Notes: generated from the sequence alone by a model not told the origin. A stretch of DNA of 64,000 nt from Shewanella sp. HN-41 (GCF_000217915.1 NZ_AFOZ01000037.1:124001-188000), one strand, 5' to 3'; counted from the first letter of the stretch, positions 10,493-19,506 are shown. Made by a program: numbers and translations.

Positions 10493-10613
10493 AACGCCCG
10501 CCTAAGGGGCTGGCAACGCAGAACACTAAACTCAAACACAATAACCATAACCACCGCGGTTCAATGGGACTGGAAACGCCACGCGTTGACAGTCCCTCTT
10601 GAGGCGTTTGTTA
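10493..10613 (-). repeat. Integron attC site, near-consensus Vibrio cholerae repeat (VCR)
   Basis: On the minus strand the site runs from TAACAAACGCCTCAAGAGGG to CCCCTTAGGCGGGCGTTA; the ends are inverted complements. Between them are GACTGTCAACGCGTGGCG, CCAGTCCCATTGAACCGCGG and GTGTTTGAGTTTAGTGTT, which I recognise as the VCR consensus almost base for base. At about 121-124 bases, the length is also that of a VCR. The HAD gene's stop codon overlaps the opening TAAC. This is the strongest evidence that the locus is an integron-derived cassette array. Confidence 0.93.
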
Positions 10614-11432
10614 TATTTTTTTTCGCTTAAATAGTTGTAATAGGCCTTTTACTGTTACATCAAGTTGGCTACCCTCTTCGTAAACAGCTGGTACAACATA
10701 ATTTGCTCGCTCCTCAGCAATGAGCTTTTCTACTTTAATTTGAGTGCTAGAATCACTCCATTTCTTTTGGTCAAACACAGCCAATGAGAATCCACCTTGA
10801 TATCTAACCATTTTCATTGATGGAATGTCAGTATCACCATCACCAAAATATATCATTTTCTGAAATGGTATAGTTCGTTCACTTGGTTCGACAAATTTAT
10901 TAACAGCTGCATTATCCCAAGAGTTGTCGATCCCTTTATTTATTCGAAACAAAAACTGAGTCTTTGTAGTGTAATTAATTGCTTGCGCTGGCCAAATTGC
11001 TTTCTTACCATCTATAGAATAATGATATTTACAGGCGTATATTTTACGAAATTTTGAACCAATTACTGTACCCTGAATCATTGCATCTAAACCGCTTGAA
11101 ATAATGTAATGTTCAATATCTAACCCATGTAGTTTTCCATACTCATTAATTCTGTCAAACCAAGTATCGACACCAGGGAAGAGTGGGATGCATTTACCAT
11201 GCTTTATTAAGTTATCGTTACTCAATTCATCCGACTCTAATTGATTTGCTTTTTCGGCTAACAAGCCAAGATAAGCAAGAATCTCATCACCGTCATCATT
11301 TTGAGCTCTACTCTTCACTTCCTTCCAAAAAGCTGCAACATCATCGATGCCTAGCGACGTCATTAAACCATGTTGCGCACAATCTCCTTCAGCTAAAGTA
11401 CCATCAAAATCATAAATTAATGCACATTTCAT
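10611..11432 (-). CDS. Cassette-encoded HAD-superfamily phosphatase
   Basis: Haloacid dehalogenase-type hydrolase of about 273 residues. Motif I is DFDGTLAEGD with the nucleophilic aspartate at residue 8; the motif II region is IISSGLD; motif IV is YFGDGDTDIPSM, binding Mg. The long insert between motifs I and II is a C1-type cap, as in phosphoserine phosphatase relatives. I start at 11432 because AGGG lies five bases before it; the frame extends to 11480 without a better site. It ends exactly in an attC, so it is an integron cassette gene. The substrate is unknown. Confidence 0.82.
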   Translation of the reverse strand: MKCALIYDFDGTLAEGDCAQHGLMTSLGIDDVAAFWKEVKSRAQNDDGDEILAYLGLLAEKANQLESDELSNDNLIKHGKCIPLFPGVDTWFDRINEYGKLHGLDIEHYIISSGLDAMIQGTVIGSKFRKIYACKYHYSIDGKKAIWPAQAINYTTKTQFLFRINKGIDNSWDNAAVNKFVEPSERTIPFQKMIYFGDGDTDIPSMKMVRYQGGFSLAVFDQKKWSDSSTQIKVEKLIAEERANYVVPAVYEEGSQLDVTVKGLLQLFKRKKI

Positions 11433-11800
11433 ATGTTCCCTCATACTTTCTAAAAAATATAACATTTTATTCGTGCGCATGCGCGTTTACCTAGTTAGAC
11501 CAGTGAAAACGCGCACGGTTAACTACCTGTATGCAAAGAACTTATCAGCTTTCAGCCGAATACACCATCTGGAAAAACGCGCATGCGCGTTTTCCAAACC
11601 TATTAACTAAAATTCAGTTACTATATTCACCTGATTTTATGGGGTTTTATTTATTGTGTATGGAATTAGTGCGCACTGATATTGTCTGAAAATCATACCA
11701 AAACACCTAAATTTAAATATTACTGTATACTCATACATTGTTAGTCGATTTCTGGTAAGGCCAAACTTAGGCAAATAGATAAGAATATCTATGGCAGCAG
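11433..11800. other. Leader region of the cassette array with GC palindromes
   Basis: AT-rich spacer between the HAD cassette and a short repeat. Two copies of the palindrome GCGCATGCGC occur, at 11475-11484 and inside a perfect 16-base palindrome AACGCGCATGCGCGTT at 11576-11591, with a related AACGCGCAC between them near 11509. No integrase gene or clear attI is visible. It may hold the promoter driving the cassettes. Confidence 0.45.
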
Positions 11801-11894
11801 TTGTGGGAATTTTCGGTTGAGCTAACGAGCCGAAACACGGAAAGGGGCAATATTTTTTTAGCTAAACGAACAGCAGAAGTGTTAGTTAAGATTG

Positions 11895-11985
11895 GCATTG
11901 TTGCAACTGTGACCGTTGGCGGCATGGATGCCGCCGTCGAGCCTATAGGGATATATTTACGGCGAGTCACTGGGGAAACAATGGC
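11895..11985. repeat. Short intergenic repeat-like element with strong hairpin
   Basis: GGCGGCATGGATGCCGCC at 11918-11935 is a perfect 8-base-pair hairpin with a two-base loop, followed by TCGAGCCTATAGGGATATAT and TTACGGCG. This layout reminds me of a dispersed Shewanella intergenic repeat. A 71-codon frame spans it (11801-12016, GTG start), but there is no ribosome binding site and I do not treat it as a gene. Confidence 0.4.
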
Positions 11986-12049
11986 AATAAATGCAGCACA
12001 ACTGACGATTCAATAATCTTGCTTTGGGGCAAAACCGCCCTAAAAATAA

Positions 12050-12083
12050 AAAACCTCTTTCCATGTAATATGAAAAGAGGTTT
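12050..12083 (-). terminator. Rho-independent terminator of puuC
   Basis: AAAACCTCTTT pairs with AAAGAGGTTTT around a central loop, giving a strong stem with A/T tracts on both sides. It lies about 70 bases after the puuC stop. It would work on the minus strand, where it ends in a T-run. Confidence 0.8.
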
Positions 12084-12151
12084 TAATATTGAGCGAAAGC
12101 GGCTCCTTCTCTTATATAGACAAAAAAAGATCGGTTATAAAAACAGAACGC

Positions 12152-13648
12152 TTATAGCACGATCCAAGTCGCTTTCAGTTCTGTGTATTTGTCGAAGGAA
12201 TGCAGAGATTTATCTCGGCCATTACCTGACTGTTTATAGCCACCGAACGGCGCTGTCATGTCGCCGCCATCGTAATGGTTGATCCACACCATGCCAGCGC
12301 GCAAGGCTTTGGCGGTTTTATGGGCCTTGCTGATATCCGATGTCCACACGCCAGCGGCTAAACCGTAGATGGTATCGTTGGCGATTGATATCGCTTCTTC
12401 CATGCCATTAAATTCAATGACAGAGAGCACAGGGCCAAAGATCTCTTCGCTGGCAATTTTCATTTGGTTGTTTACGTTAGAAAATACCGTTGGCTGCACA
12501 TACACACCGCCCGTGTCGGCCATCACTTGGCAGCCACCGTGGACTAAGGTTGCACCTTCGTCTTTACCCGCTTTGATGTAACTGAGTACTGTGTCTAACT
12601 GTTGTTTATCGACAACGGCGCCGCTAACAGTGGCAGGATCGAGTGGATGCCCCGGATGCCATGATGTTAACTCCTCTGCAATCAGCGCGATAAGCTCATC
12701 TTTCACCCCGGATTCCACCAGCAAACGCGAACCAGCGGTGCAGACTTCACCTTGGTTAAAGGCAATCGCTTCGGCCGCAGCAACGGCGGCGGCTTTCAGA
12801 TCTGGCGCGTCATTAAAGACGATATTGGGGCTCTTGCCTCCCGCCTCTAACCACACGCGTTTCATGTTCGACTCGCCTGCGTAAATCATTAATTGCTTAG
12901 CAATTTTGGTGGATCCTGTGAATACCAGCGTATCCACATCCATATGCAGAGCTAAGGCTTTACCCACGGTATGGCCAAATCCTGGCAACACATTTAATAC
13001 ACCCTGTGGGATCCCTGCTTCGATGGCTAATTGCGCCATACGGATAGCCGTTAAGGGTGATTTTTCAGAGGGTTTTAACACCACACTGTTACCCGTGGCA
13101 AGCGCGGGCCCGAGCTTCCAACACGCCATCAGCATAGGGAAGTTCCACGGCACAATCGCGGCCACAACCCCAACAGGTTCACGGGTGATCATGCCTATTT
13201 CATTGTGGGCGGTTGGTGCGAGTTCATCGTAAATTTTATCAATCGCTTCGCCAGACCAGCGAATCGCACGGGCAGCACCCACCACATCCACAGCCTTGGA
13301 GAAACGTATCGGTTTACCCATGTCGAGGGTTTCTAACAGCGCGAGTTCATTGGCATTGGCTTCGAGTAACTCGGCGAAACGGATCATCACTTGTTTGCGT
13401 TTTACCGGAGACTGCTGCGACCAAACACCGGACTCGAATACGCTGCGGCCATTGGCAACCGCAAGATTGGCATCCGCAAGATCGCAACTCGCCACTTTGG
13501 CCAGCAAGCGGCCATCGATTGGGCTAATACAGTCAAAGGTATTACCCGAAACGGCATCTTGGTATTCGCCATTGATAAACGCCTTGCCATTAATAGACAG
13601 GCTGGCAGCAAGACTTTCCCATTCGCTGCGTTTCTTCGGTGTGCTCAT
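12152..13648 (-). CDS. puuC: Gamma-glutamyl-gamma-aminobutyraldehyde dehydrogenase PuuC
   Basis: NAD(P)-dependent aldehyde dehydrogenase of 498 residues that oxidises the PuuB product to gamma-glutamyl-GABA. The catalytic cysteine sits in NQGEVCTAGSR near residue 300, with the activating glutamate in WLEAGGKSPN near 268 and the nucleotide loop FTGSTKIAKQL. Length and motifs match PuuC. GAGG precedes the ATG by five bases. It is separated from puuB by about 5 kb holding unrelated genes and the cassette array, and is divergent from bauA, so the shared 279-base spacer holds both promoters. Confidence 0.88.
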   Translation of the reverse strand: MSTPKKRSEWESLAASLSINGKAFINGEYQDAVSGNTFDCISPIDGRLLAKVASCDLADANLAVANGRSVFESGVWSQQSPVKRKQVMIRFAELLEANANELALLETLDMGKPIRFSKAVDVVGAARAIRWSGEAIDKIYDELAPTAHNEIGMITREPVGVVAAIVPWNFPMLMACWKLGPALATGNSVVLKPSEKSPLTAIRMAQLAIEAGIPQGVLNVLPGFGHTVGKALALHMDVDTLVFTGSTKIAKQLMIYAGESNMKRVWLEAGGKSPNIVFNDAPDLKAAAVAAAEAIAFNQGEVCTAGSRLLVESGVKDELIALIAEELTSWHPGHPLDPATVSGAVVDKQQLDTVLSYIKAGKDEGATLVHGGCQVMADTGGVYVQPTVFSNVNNQMKIASEEIFGPVLSVIEFNGMEEAISIANDTIYGLAAGVWTSDISKAHKTAKALRAGMVWINHYDGGDMTAPFGGYKQSGNGRDKSLHSFDKYTELKATWIVL

Positions 13649-13927
13649 GATGACCTCTTAATAGTTCGCATAGGTGTGGTTTATCGTTCATCAACAAATA
13701 ATAGTGACCTGTGGCGACGTTAACGTAAATGCTCAACATCATCACAATCATAATTTGGGCTTCAGATTACGCTGTTTGAACAATAAAATTCAATATTTTT
13801 TACAAAAATAGCTTTTTTGCCACAAATAACTGCACACAGATCTTCCATGTTCATTATTTCTAACATAGCATAGCAAATATTAGCCACTCTAAAACAAGAC
13901 CCGATACTACAGGACAAGGTAGACACT

Positions 13928-15268
13928 ATGGCCGATTTGCAGCTCAACTCACTCAGCAATGCGTCCTCCCTAGAACATTTCTGGATGCCCTTTACCGCCA
14001 ACCGTCAGTTTAAGGCCAATCCGCGATTACTCGCCAAGGCCGAAGGCATGTATTACACGGATATTGATGGCAATAAGGTATTAGATGCCACCGCTGGTTT
14101 ATGGTGTTGTAACGCAGGCCACGGTCGCAAAGAAATTAGTGAAGCGGTCAGTAAACAAATTCAACAGATGGACTACGCGCCCTCCTTCCAAATGGGTCAT
14201 CCGATCGCCTTTGAACTCGCCGAACGTTTAACCGAGCTGAGTCCTGAAGGACTCAATAAGGTCTTCTTCACTAACTCAGGCTCTGAGTCCGTCGATACCG
14301 CGCTTAAGATGGCTCTTTGCTATCACAGAGCCAACGGTCAAGCCTCGCGTACTCGCTTTATCGGCCGCGAAATGGGCTACCATGGTGTGGGCTTTGGTGG
14401 CATCTCTGTGGGTGGCTTAAGCAATAATCGTAAAGCTTTTAGCGGCCAATTATTGCAAGGCGTCGATCACTTGCCCCATACCTTAGATATCCAAAATGCG
14501 GCATTTACCCGAGGATTATCGCCCTTTGGCGCGGAAAAAGCCGAGGTATTAGAACAGCTAGTGACCCTGCATGGCGCCGAGAATATTGCCGCCGTAATCG
14601 TTGAGCCTATGTCTGGTTCTGCGGGGGTAATATTACCCCCTCAAGGTTACTTAAAGCGTCTACGTGAAATCACTAAAAAACACGGTATCCTGCTGATTTT
14701 TGATGAAGTCATTACCGCCTTTGGTCGCGTTGGTGCCGCCTTTGCGAGCCAGCGCTGGGGCGTTATTCCGGATATGATCACCACGGCTAAAGCCATCAAT
14801 AACGGCGCTATCCCTATGGGCGCTGTGTTTGTGCAAGATTTTATCCACGACACTTGCATGCAAGGCCCTATTGAGCTGATTGAGTTCTTCCACGGCTACA
14901 CTTATTCGGGTCACCCTGTGGCCGCAGCCGCAGCACTTGCCACCCTATCCATTTATGAAAATGAGCAATTATTCGAGCGCAGTTTTGAGCTTGAACGCTA
15001 TTTCGAAGAAGCGGTGCACAGCCTCAAAGGGTTGCCGAATGTGATCGATATTCGCAACACCGGACTCGTCGCGGGAATTCAATTAGCCCCTAACGCCCAA
15101 GGCGCGGGTAAACGGGGTTACGGGGTGTTTGAACACTGCTTCCGCCACGGCACCTTAGTGCGAGCCACGGGCGACATTATTGCCATGTCACCACCACTGA
15201 TTGTCGATAAACGCGAAATTGACCAAATGGTCAATAGCCTAAGCGATGCCATTAACACCGTTGGATAA
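13928..15268 (+). CDS. bauA: Omega-amino acid (beta-alanine)-pyruvate aminotransferase
   Basis: Class III PLP aminotransferase of 446 residues that moves the terminal amino group of beta-alanine to pyruvate. The PLP lysine is K288 in TTAKAINNGAIP and the pyridine-contacting aspartate is D259 in LLIFDEVITAFGRVG. The N-terminal FWMPFTANRQFKA and the LDATAGLWCCNAGHG stretch are typical of beta-alanine-pyruvate transaminases. The downstream mmsA-type gene would consume the malonate semialdehyde, as in the Pseudomonas bau operon. Action on putrescine or GABA is possible given the puu neighbours. Confidence 0.85.
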   Translation: MADLQLNSLSNASSLEHFWMPFTANRQFKANPRLLAKAEGMYYTDIDGNKVLDATAGLWCCNAGHGRKEISEAVSKQIQQMDYAPSFQMGHPIAFELAERLTELSPEGLNKVFFTNSGSESVDTALKMALCYHRANGQASRTRFIGREMGYHGVGFGGISVGGLSNNRKAFSGQLLQGVDHLPHTLDIQNAAFTRGLSPFGAEKAEVLEQLVTLHGAENIAAVIVEPMSGSAGVILPPQGYLKRLREITKKHGILLIFDEVITAFGRVGAAFASQRWGVIPDMITTAKAINNGAIPMGAVFVQDFIHDTCMQGPIELIEFFHGYTYSGHPVAAAAALATLSIYENEQLFERSFELERYFEEAVHSLKGLPNVIDIRNTGLVAGIQLAPNAQGAGKRGYGVFEHCFRHGTLVRATGDIIAMSPPLIVDKREIDQMVNSLSDAINTVG

Positions 15269-15334
15269 TAGCGCCAGCGGTTCGTCCACTCATATTTAAC
15301 ACCCCGCTGCGGCGGGGAATATCAAAGGTTTACT

Positions 15335-16825
15335 ATGCTCAAGATCACCCACTTTGTTAATGGTCAGCACACCCCTGCCAGTACTAGAACTCAAGATCTT
15401 TTTGAACCCGCCACTGGAGAGTGTCACGGTCAGGTTTCACTCGCAAGCGCAGCGGAAGTCAGCGATGCCATAGCTATCGCTAAAACCGCCTTTGAAACCT
15501 GGTCACAGGTGACACCACTGAATCGTGCTCGAGTGCTATTTAAATTCAAAGCCCTAGTCGAGCAACACCTAGATGAGATGGCGCAGCTTATCACCCGCGA
15601 GCACGGTAAAGTCTTAGATGATGCAAAGGGCGAGCTTATCCGTGGTCTCGAAGTGGTCGAATTTGCCTGTGGGATTCCGCATTTACTTAAGGGTGAGCAC
15701 ACCCAACAAGTCGGTGGCGGCGTCGATTCTTGGTCAGTCAATCAAGCTTTAGGCGTTGTCGCAGGCATAGCGCCCTTTAACTTCCCCGTGATGGTTCCCA
15801 TGTGGATGTTCCCAATCGCGATTGCCTGCGGTAACACCTTTATTATGAAACCCTCGGAAAAGGACCCAAGCTCGGTGATGCGTATTGCCGAGCTACTTAA
15901 AGAAGCGGGTCTTCCCGATGGCGTGTTTAACGTGATTAACGGCGACAAAGAAGCCGTCGATACCTTACTCACCCATAAAGATGTGCAAGCGGTGAGCTTT
16001 GTGGGCTCCACTCCGATTGCCGAATACATCTACAGCACAGCTTCTAAATATGGCAAACGCGTACAAGCCTTAGGCGGCGCGAAAAACCATATGTTGCTCA
16101 TGCCAGATGCGGATTTAGATCAAGCCGTTAGCGCCTTAATGGGCGCCGCTTACGGCAGTGCTGGCGAGCGTTGTATGGCAATTTCAGTCGTACTCGCGGT
16201 AGGCGATGTGGGCGATGCTTTAGTGGAAAAACTGCTACCGCAAATCCAAACCTTAAAAGTCGGTAACGGCCTGACGCCAGAGATGGAAATGGGCCCGTTG
16301 ATCTCAAAACAGCACCTTGCCAAGGTAACCCAATATGTTGAAGCCGGTGTGCAAGAAGGCGCAACGCTGCTAGTCGATGGCCGTAAACTGAGTGTTGAAG
16401 AAAATCCACAGGGCTATTTCCTCGGCGCCTGTCTGTTCGACCATGTCACGCCTGAGATGAGCATCTACCGCGAAGAAATCTTTGGCCCAGTGCTCTCGAT
16501 CGTGCGCGTGAAAGATTACCCAACCGCGCTTGAGCTTATTAACCAACACGAATTTGGCAATGGTACGGCGATTTTTACCCAAAGCGGTGAAGCGGCACGG
16601 CATTTTTGCCACCATGTACAAGTCGGTATGGTTGGGGTGAACGTGCCGATCCCAGTACCAATGGCTTTCCACAGTTTTGGCGGCTGGAAGCGTTCACTCT
16701 TTGGGCCGCTGCATATGCATGGCCCCGACGGCGTGCGTTTTTATACCAAACGTAAAGCGATTACCGCTCGTTGGCCCGTGGGTAAACAGACTCAAGCCGA
16801 GTTTGTGATGCCAACGATGAAATAG
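15335..16825 (+). CDS. mmsA: Methylmalonate/malonate-semialdehyde dehydrogenase (CoA-acylating)
   Basis: CoA-acylating aldehyde dehydrogenase of 496 residues. The catalytic cysteine is C280 in SAGERCMAIS. The general-base glutamate of ordinary aldehyde dehydrogenases is absent (ALGGAKNHMLLMPDAD), which is diagnostic of this CoA-dependent family. After bauA it would turn malonate semialdehyde into acetyl-CoA and CO2; a role in valine or inositol breakdown is the family alternative. The 66-base gap to bauA contains a small GC hairpin (15302-15317) without a T-run, so cotranscription is likely. Confidence 0.88.
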   Translation: MLKITHFVNGQHTPASTRTQDLFEPATGECHGQVSLASAAEVSDAIAIAKTAFETWSQVTPLNRARVLFKFKALVEQHLDEMAQLITREHGKVLDDAKGELIRGLEVVEFACGIPHLLKGEHTQQVGGGVDSWSVNQALGVVAGIAPFNFPVMVPMWMFPIAIACGNTFIMKPSEKDPSSVMRIAELLKEAGLPDGVFNVINGDKEAVDTLLTHKDVQAVSFVGSTPIAEYIYSTASKYGKRVQALGGAKNHMLLMPDADLDQAVSALMGAAYGSAGERCMAISVVLAVGDVGDALVEKLLPQIQTLKVGNGLTPEMEMGPLISKQHLAKVTQYVEAGVQEGATLLVDGRKLSVEENPQGYFLGACLFDHVTPEMSIYREEIFGPVLSIVRVKDYPTALELINQHEFGNGTAIFTQSGEAARHFCHHVQVGMVGVNVPIPVPMAFHSFGGWKRSLFGPLHMHGPDGVRFYTKRKAITARWPVGKQTQAEFVMPTMK

Positions 16826-16855
16826 CCGAATTTAAGCAGAACAAGGAGATCGCAA

Positions 16856-17227
16856 GTGACTGTGAGTATCAACGCCATTATTCGCTTTGCTACGGCGCAA
16901 ACAACCGCCCAAACCTATCAGTTACCAGCGGAAAAGTTGCTCTCAGGCAACCCAACCCAAGGGATAGAGAATCATTATTCTAGTCCTTGTGATCAATTCC
17001 ACAGTGGAATTTGGCAAAGTGAATCAGGCGCTTGGAAAATAAACTACACTGAGTACGAGTACTGCGAGATCCTCGAAGGCCGGAGTGTGATAACCGATCT
17101 TCAAGGCCAATCGCAGACGTTCACTGTGGGTGACAGATTTATCATACCCGCGGGTTTTCAAGGCACTTGGGAAGTCGTGGAGCCCTGCCGTAAGGTTTAC
17201 GTCATTTTTGAGCAAAAGCAAGACTAA
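16856..17227 (+). CDS. Small cupin-domain protein
   Basis: Single-domain cupin of 123 residues, starting at a GTG preceded by AAGGAG. The fold is visible as YEYCEILEGRSVITDLQG, then FTVGDRFIIPAGFQGTWEV, near residues 63-110. This resembles the cupin_3/EutQ-like group. The usual histidine metal ligands are sparse, so catalysis is doubtful. It follows mmsA by 30 bases and probably belongs to the bau operon; a binding or accessory role is inference. Confidence 0.75.
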   Translation: MTVSINAIIRFATAQTTAQTYQLPAEKLLSGNPTQGIENHYSSPCDQFHSGIWQSESGAWKINYTEYEYCEILEGRSVITDLQGQSQTFTVGDRFIIPAGFQGTWEVVEPCRKVYVIFEQKQD

Positions 17228-17228
17228 A

Positions 17229-17246
17229 GGGGCTGATTTGAGCCCC
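17229..17246 (+). terminator. Hairpin after the cupin gene
   Basis: GGGGCT and AGCCCC form a six-base-pair stem starting two bases after the cupin stop. No T-run follows, so it is a weak terminator or a processing hairpin. Confidence 0.4.
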
Positions 17247-17406
17247 AGTAAAACAGCTAAGTTATCTTAGCAATAACTCGCCATGAGGTCACAGCAACGG
17301 GTTTTCCTAGGCTGTTGTTTGGCAAACCAACGGATGCACTTGCGCCATAAAATATGCCATGGCAGCCAGTAACATCCGAGTCAACAAAGAAAATGGGAGA
17401 AATACC

Positions 17407-18129
17407 GTGTATAACAATCTGAATAAAAAACGGCTGGTACAGCTTGTCGGACTCGCGCTAACCACGACCCTATTCTCCGGCATGGCCGCCGCCGAAGTAA
17501 CAGGGGAAATTAGTCTCACTAACGACTATCGTTTTCGCGGCGTATCACAAACCGCTGGCGATCCTGCCCTGCAAGGCGGTATCGATTGGAGCTTCGACTC
17601 GGGTTTCTCTGTCGGCGCTTGGGCAAGTAACGTGGATTTTGATGAGCCTGGTTATAACGGCCCTGATATCGAATACGATTTCTATGTCGCCTATGGCGGC
17701 GAGATCAACGAAGATCTGACCTACGACCTCACCCTGAACCGTTATAACTACTCAGGCGAGAGTGATATTGGCTACTTTGAAGCCACGGTCGGCATGGATT
17801 ATAAAGGCTTTCGCGCAGCTTATTGGTACACCGATGACTACGGTGGCAGTGATTTAGACTATCACTACGCTGAGCTCAACTATTCCTATGAGTTTATAGA
17901 GAACTGGAGTCTCGATCTGCACTACGGCTACAACGTTGGCGATGCTCTGGACGACGGTGAAGGCTTTGATAGTTATTCTGATTATTCTATCGGCGTATCA
18001 ACTGAGTTAGCTGGTTTTGGTTTATCACTTGCTTGGTTAGCCACAGATCTTAGCGGCGATCAAAAGGTTTCTGATGGCGTATTTAAAAACTCAGATACTG
18101 CTCTCGCTAGTGTAAGTTACGCATTCTAA
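17407..18129 (+). CDS. TorF-family putative outer membrane porin
   Basis: Outer membrane beta-barrel protein of about 240 residues. A signal peptide (KKRLVQLVGLALTTTLFSG) ends at MAAAE, and the mature chain alternates aromatic and polar residues and ends in ALASVSYAF, with the terminal phenylalanine expected for an outer membrane barrel. The opening ISLTNDYRFRGVSQT is the family signature (TIGR02001/TorF). I prefer the GTG at 17407 with GGGAG upstream; the ATG at 17359 would add a charged extension before the signal. The cargo is unknown. Confidence 0.82.
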   Translation: MYNNLNKKRLVQLVGLALTTTLFSGMAAAEVTGEISLTNDYRFRGVSQTAGDPALQGGIDWSFDSGFSVGAWASNVDFDEPGYNGPDIEYDFYVAYGGEINEDLTYDLTLNRYNYSGESDIGYFEATVGMDYKGFRAAYWYTDDYGGSDLDYHYAELNYSYEFIENWSLDLHYGYNVGDALDDGEGFDSYSDYSIGVSTELAGFGLSLAWLATDLSGDQKVSDGVFKNSDTALASVSYAF

Positions 18130-18155
18130 TCATCCTTCGTTGATATCAAAATAAA

Positions 18156-18184
18156 AAGCCCTCGTTTACCGAGGGCTTCTTTTT
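18156..18184. terminator. Bidirectional terminator between the porin gene and nagP
   Basis: AAGCCCTCG and CGAGGGCTT form a nine-base-pair stem around a short loop, with AAAAA before and TTTTT after. It sits between convergent genes ending at 18129 and 18202 and can serve both. Confidence 0.88.
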
Positions 18185-18201
18185 GCCATTTAGCAACTGG
18201 T

Positions 18202-19506
18202 TTACCAATGACGCATCCTATGACCTTTCACCGCGTAGAACAGAATGAACAGATAACAGGGCAACATCACCATATAACCCCCCTGCATGCCCATATCCGT
18301 CGCCGAGCTCATTAAACCCCAAGACACAGGACCAAAGGCGCCACCTGCAATCCCCATGATGAGAAGCGCAGAACCTGTGCTGGTCAATTTACCCATACCA
18401 GACAAGGCTAGCGGCCATACTGCAGGCCATACGATCGCATTGGCTAAACCGAGGAAAGCAATCATTAACAGCGTGTCGGGCAGTGCGACACCACCAAAAG
18501 GTACTAACACAACATTGGCGATAGCGTAGGAGTTATTGTCGCCGAACAAAATCCCGCATGTCAGTAACAAACCTAGAATGGCCGATACCATCAAGGCCTT
18601 AGGTTGTGAAATAAAGCGAGGAATTAATAGGATGCCCAGAGTGTAACCTAGCACCATACACACCATGGTATAGGAGGTCATCACGCCGTAATGTTCAACC
18701 CCGAGTGATAACGCAAAAGTGCCGATAGTGTCACCGGCGATCACTTCCACCGCGACATACACAAACAGCGCCAGCACGCCAAAAGCTAAGTTAGGGTGAG
18801 ACAGCGCCGCCTTAAGTTGGCCTTTTTCAGTATTTTCAGCCGCTTCATCTTCATTGGATAATTCTGGTAATGGGGATTTTTTCACCGCTAATGCCAAAAT
18901 GCCAATAAAAATCGCCATGCCTAGATACGGCAAGACTAAACCGTCAGCCATTTCATCAATTTGAACTTGAGTCAGTTCAGTACCAATACGGCTTCTAAAG
19001 CTATCTAAAATCAACGCCGAGAACACCATAGGTGCAATCACACCCGCACCTTTGTTCAAAATACCCATCACGCTCACACGGGCAGCGGCGGATTCTTCAG
19101 GGCCTAAACGCACCACATAGGGGTTAACCGCAGTCTGTAATAGGGTTTGGCCTGTGCCCATCACTAATTGGGCCAATAGGAACAAGGCAAATATTTGGGT
19201 TTCCGCGGCGGGGATAAACAGTAAACCCGCCAGCATCATTACGCCCATGCCGATCGCCATACCATTCTTATAACCGACTTTGCGAATAAGCCAAGCGGAT
19301 GGCAGTGCAGTAAAGGTCACTGCAATATAGAAAGAAAACAGGATCAACGACGCTTGAAAGGGATTGAGTTGCAATATTTGTTTCAAATACGGCATCAAAG
19401 AACCATTCAACCAAGTGGCGAATCCGAGGATGAAAAAGAGAGCGGCCACTATGGCCATGGGGAGAAAGCTGCTTTTCTGCTGGCTTTTATCGAGTGTCAT
19501 TTCCAT
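18202..19506 (-). CDS. nagP: N-acetylglucosamine transporter NagP
   Basis: Major facilitator of the FucP-like sugar-proton symporter family, 434 residues with about twelve membrane segments. The N-terminal region FFILGFATWLNGSLMPYLKQ is the family signature. It would import N-acetylglucosamine across the inner membrane, replacing the PTS route. It has its own upstream NagR-type palindrome (19662-19679) and is downstream of nagX on the same strand. Substrate specificity is inferred from the nag cluster. Confidence 0.9.
   Translation of the reverse strand: MEMTLDKSQQKSSFLPMAIVAALFFILGFATWLNGSLMPYLKQILQLNPFQASLILFSFYIAVTFTALPSAWLIRKVGYKNGMAIGMGVMMLAGLLFIPAAETQIFALFLLAQLVMGTGQTLLQTAVNPYVVRLGPEESAAARVSVMGILNKGAGVIAPMVFSALILDSFRSRIGTELTQVQIDEMADGLVLPYLGMAIFIGILALAVKKSPLPELSNEDEAAENTEKGQLKAALSHPNLAFGVLALFVYVAVEVIAGDTIGTFALSLGVEHYGVMTSYTMVCMVLGYTLGILLIPRFISQPKALMVSAILGLLLTCGILFGDNNSYAIANVVLVPFGGVALPDTLLMIAFLGLANAIVWPAVWPLALSGMGKLTSTGSALLIMGIAGGAFGPVSWGLMSSATDMGMQGGYMVMLPCYLFILFYAVKGHRMRHW

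Noticed and set aside
11801-12016. 71-codon ORF near the array
   Set aside because: GTG start without a ribosome binding site, crossing a hairpin repeat; treated as repeat-derived.
12369-13661. Several long plus-strand ORFs antisense to puuC
   Set aside because: They are shadows of the high-G+C third positions of a strongly supported aldehyde dehydrogenase gene.
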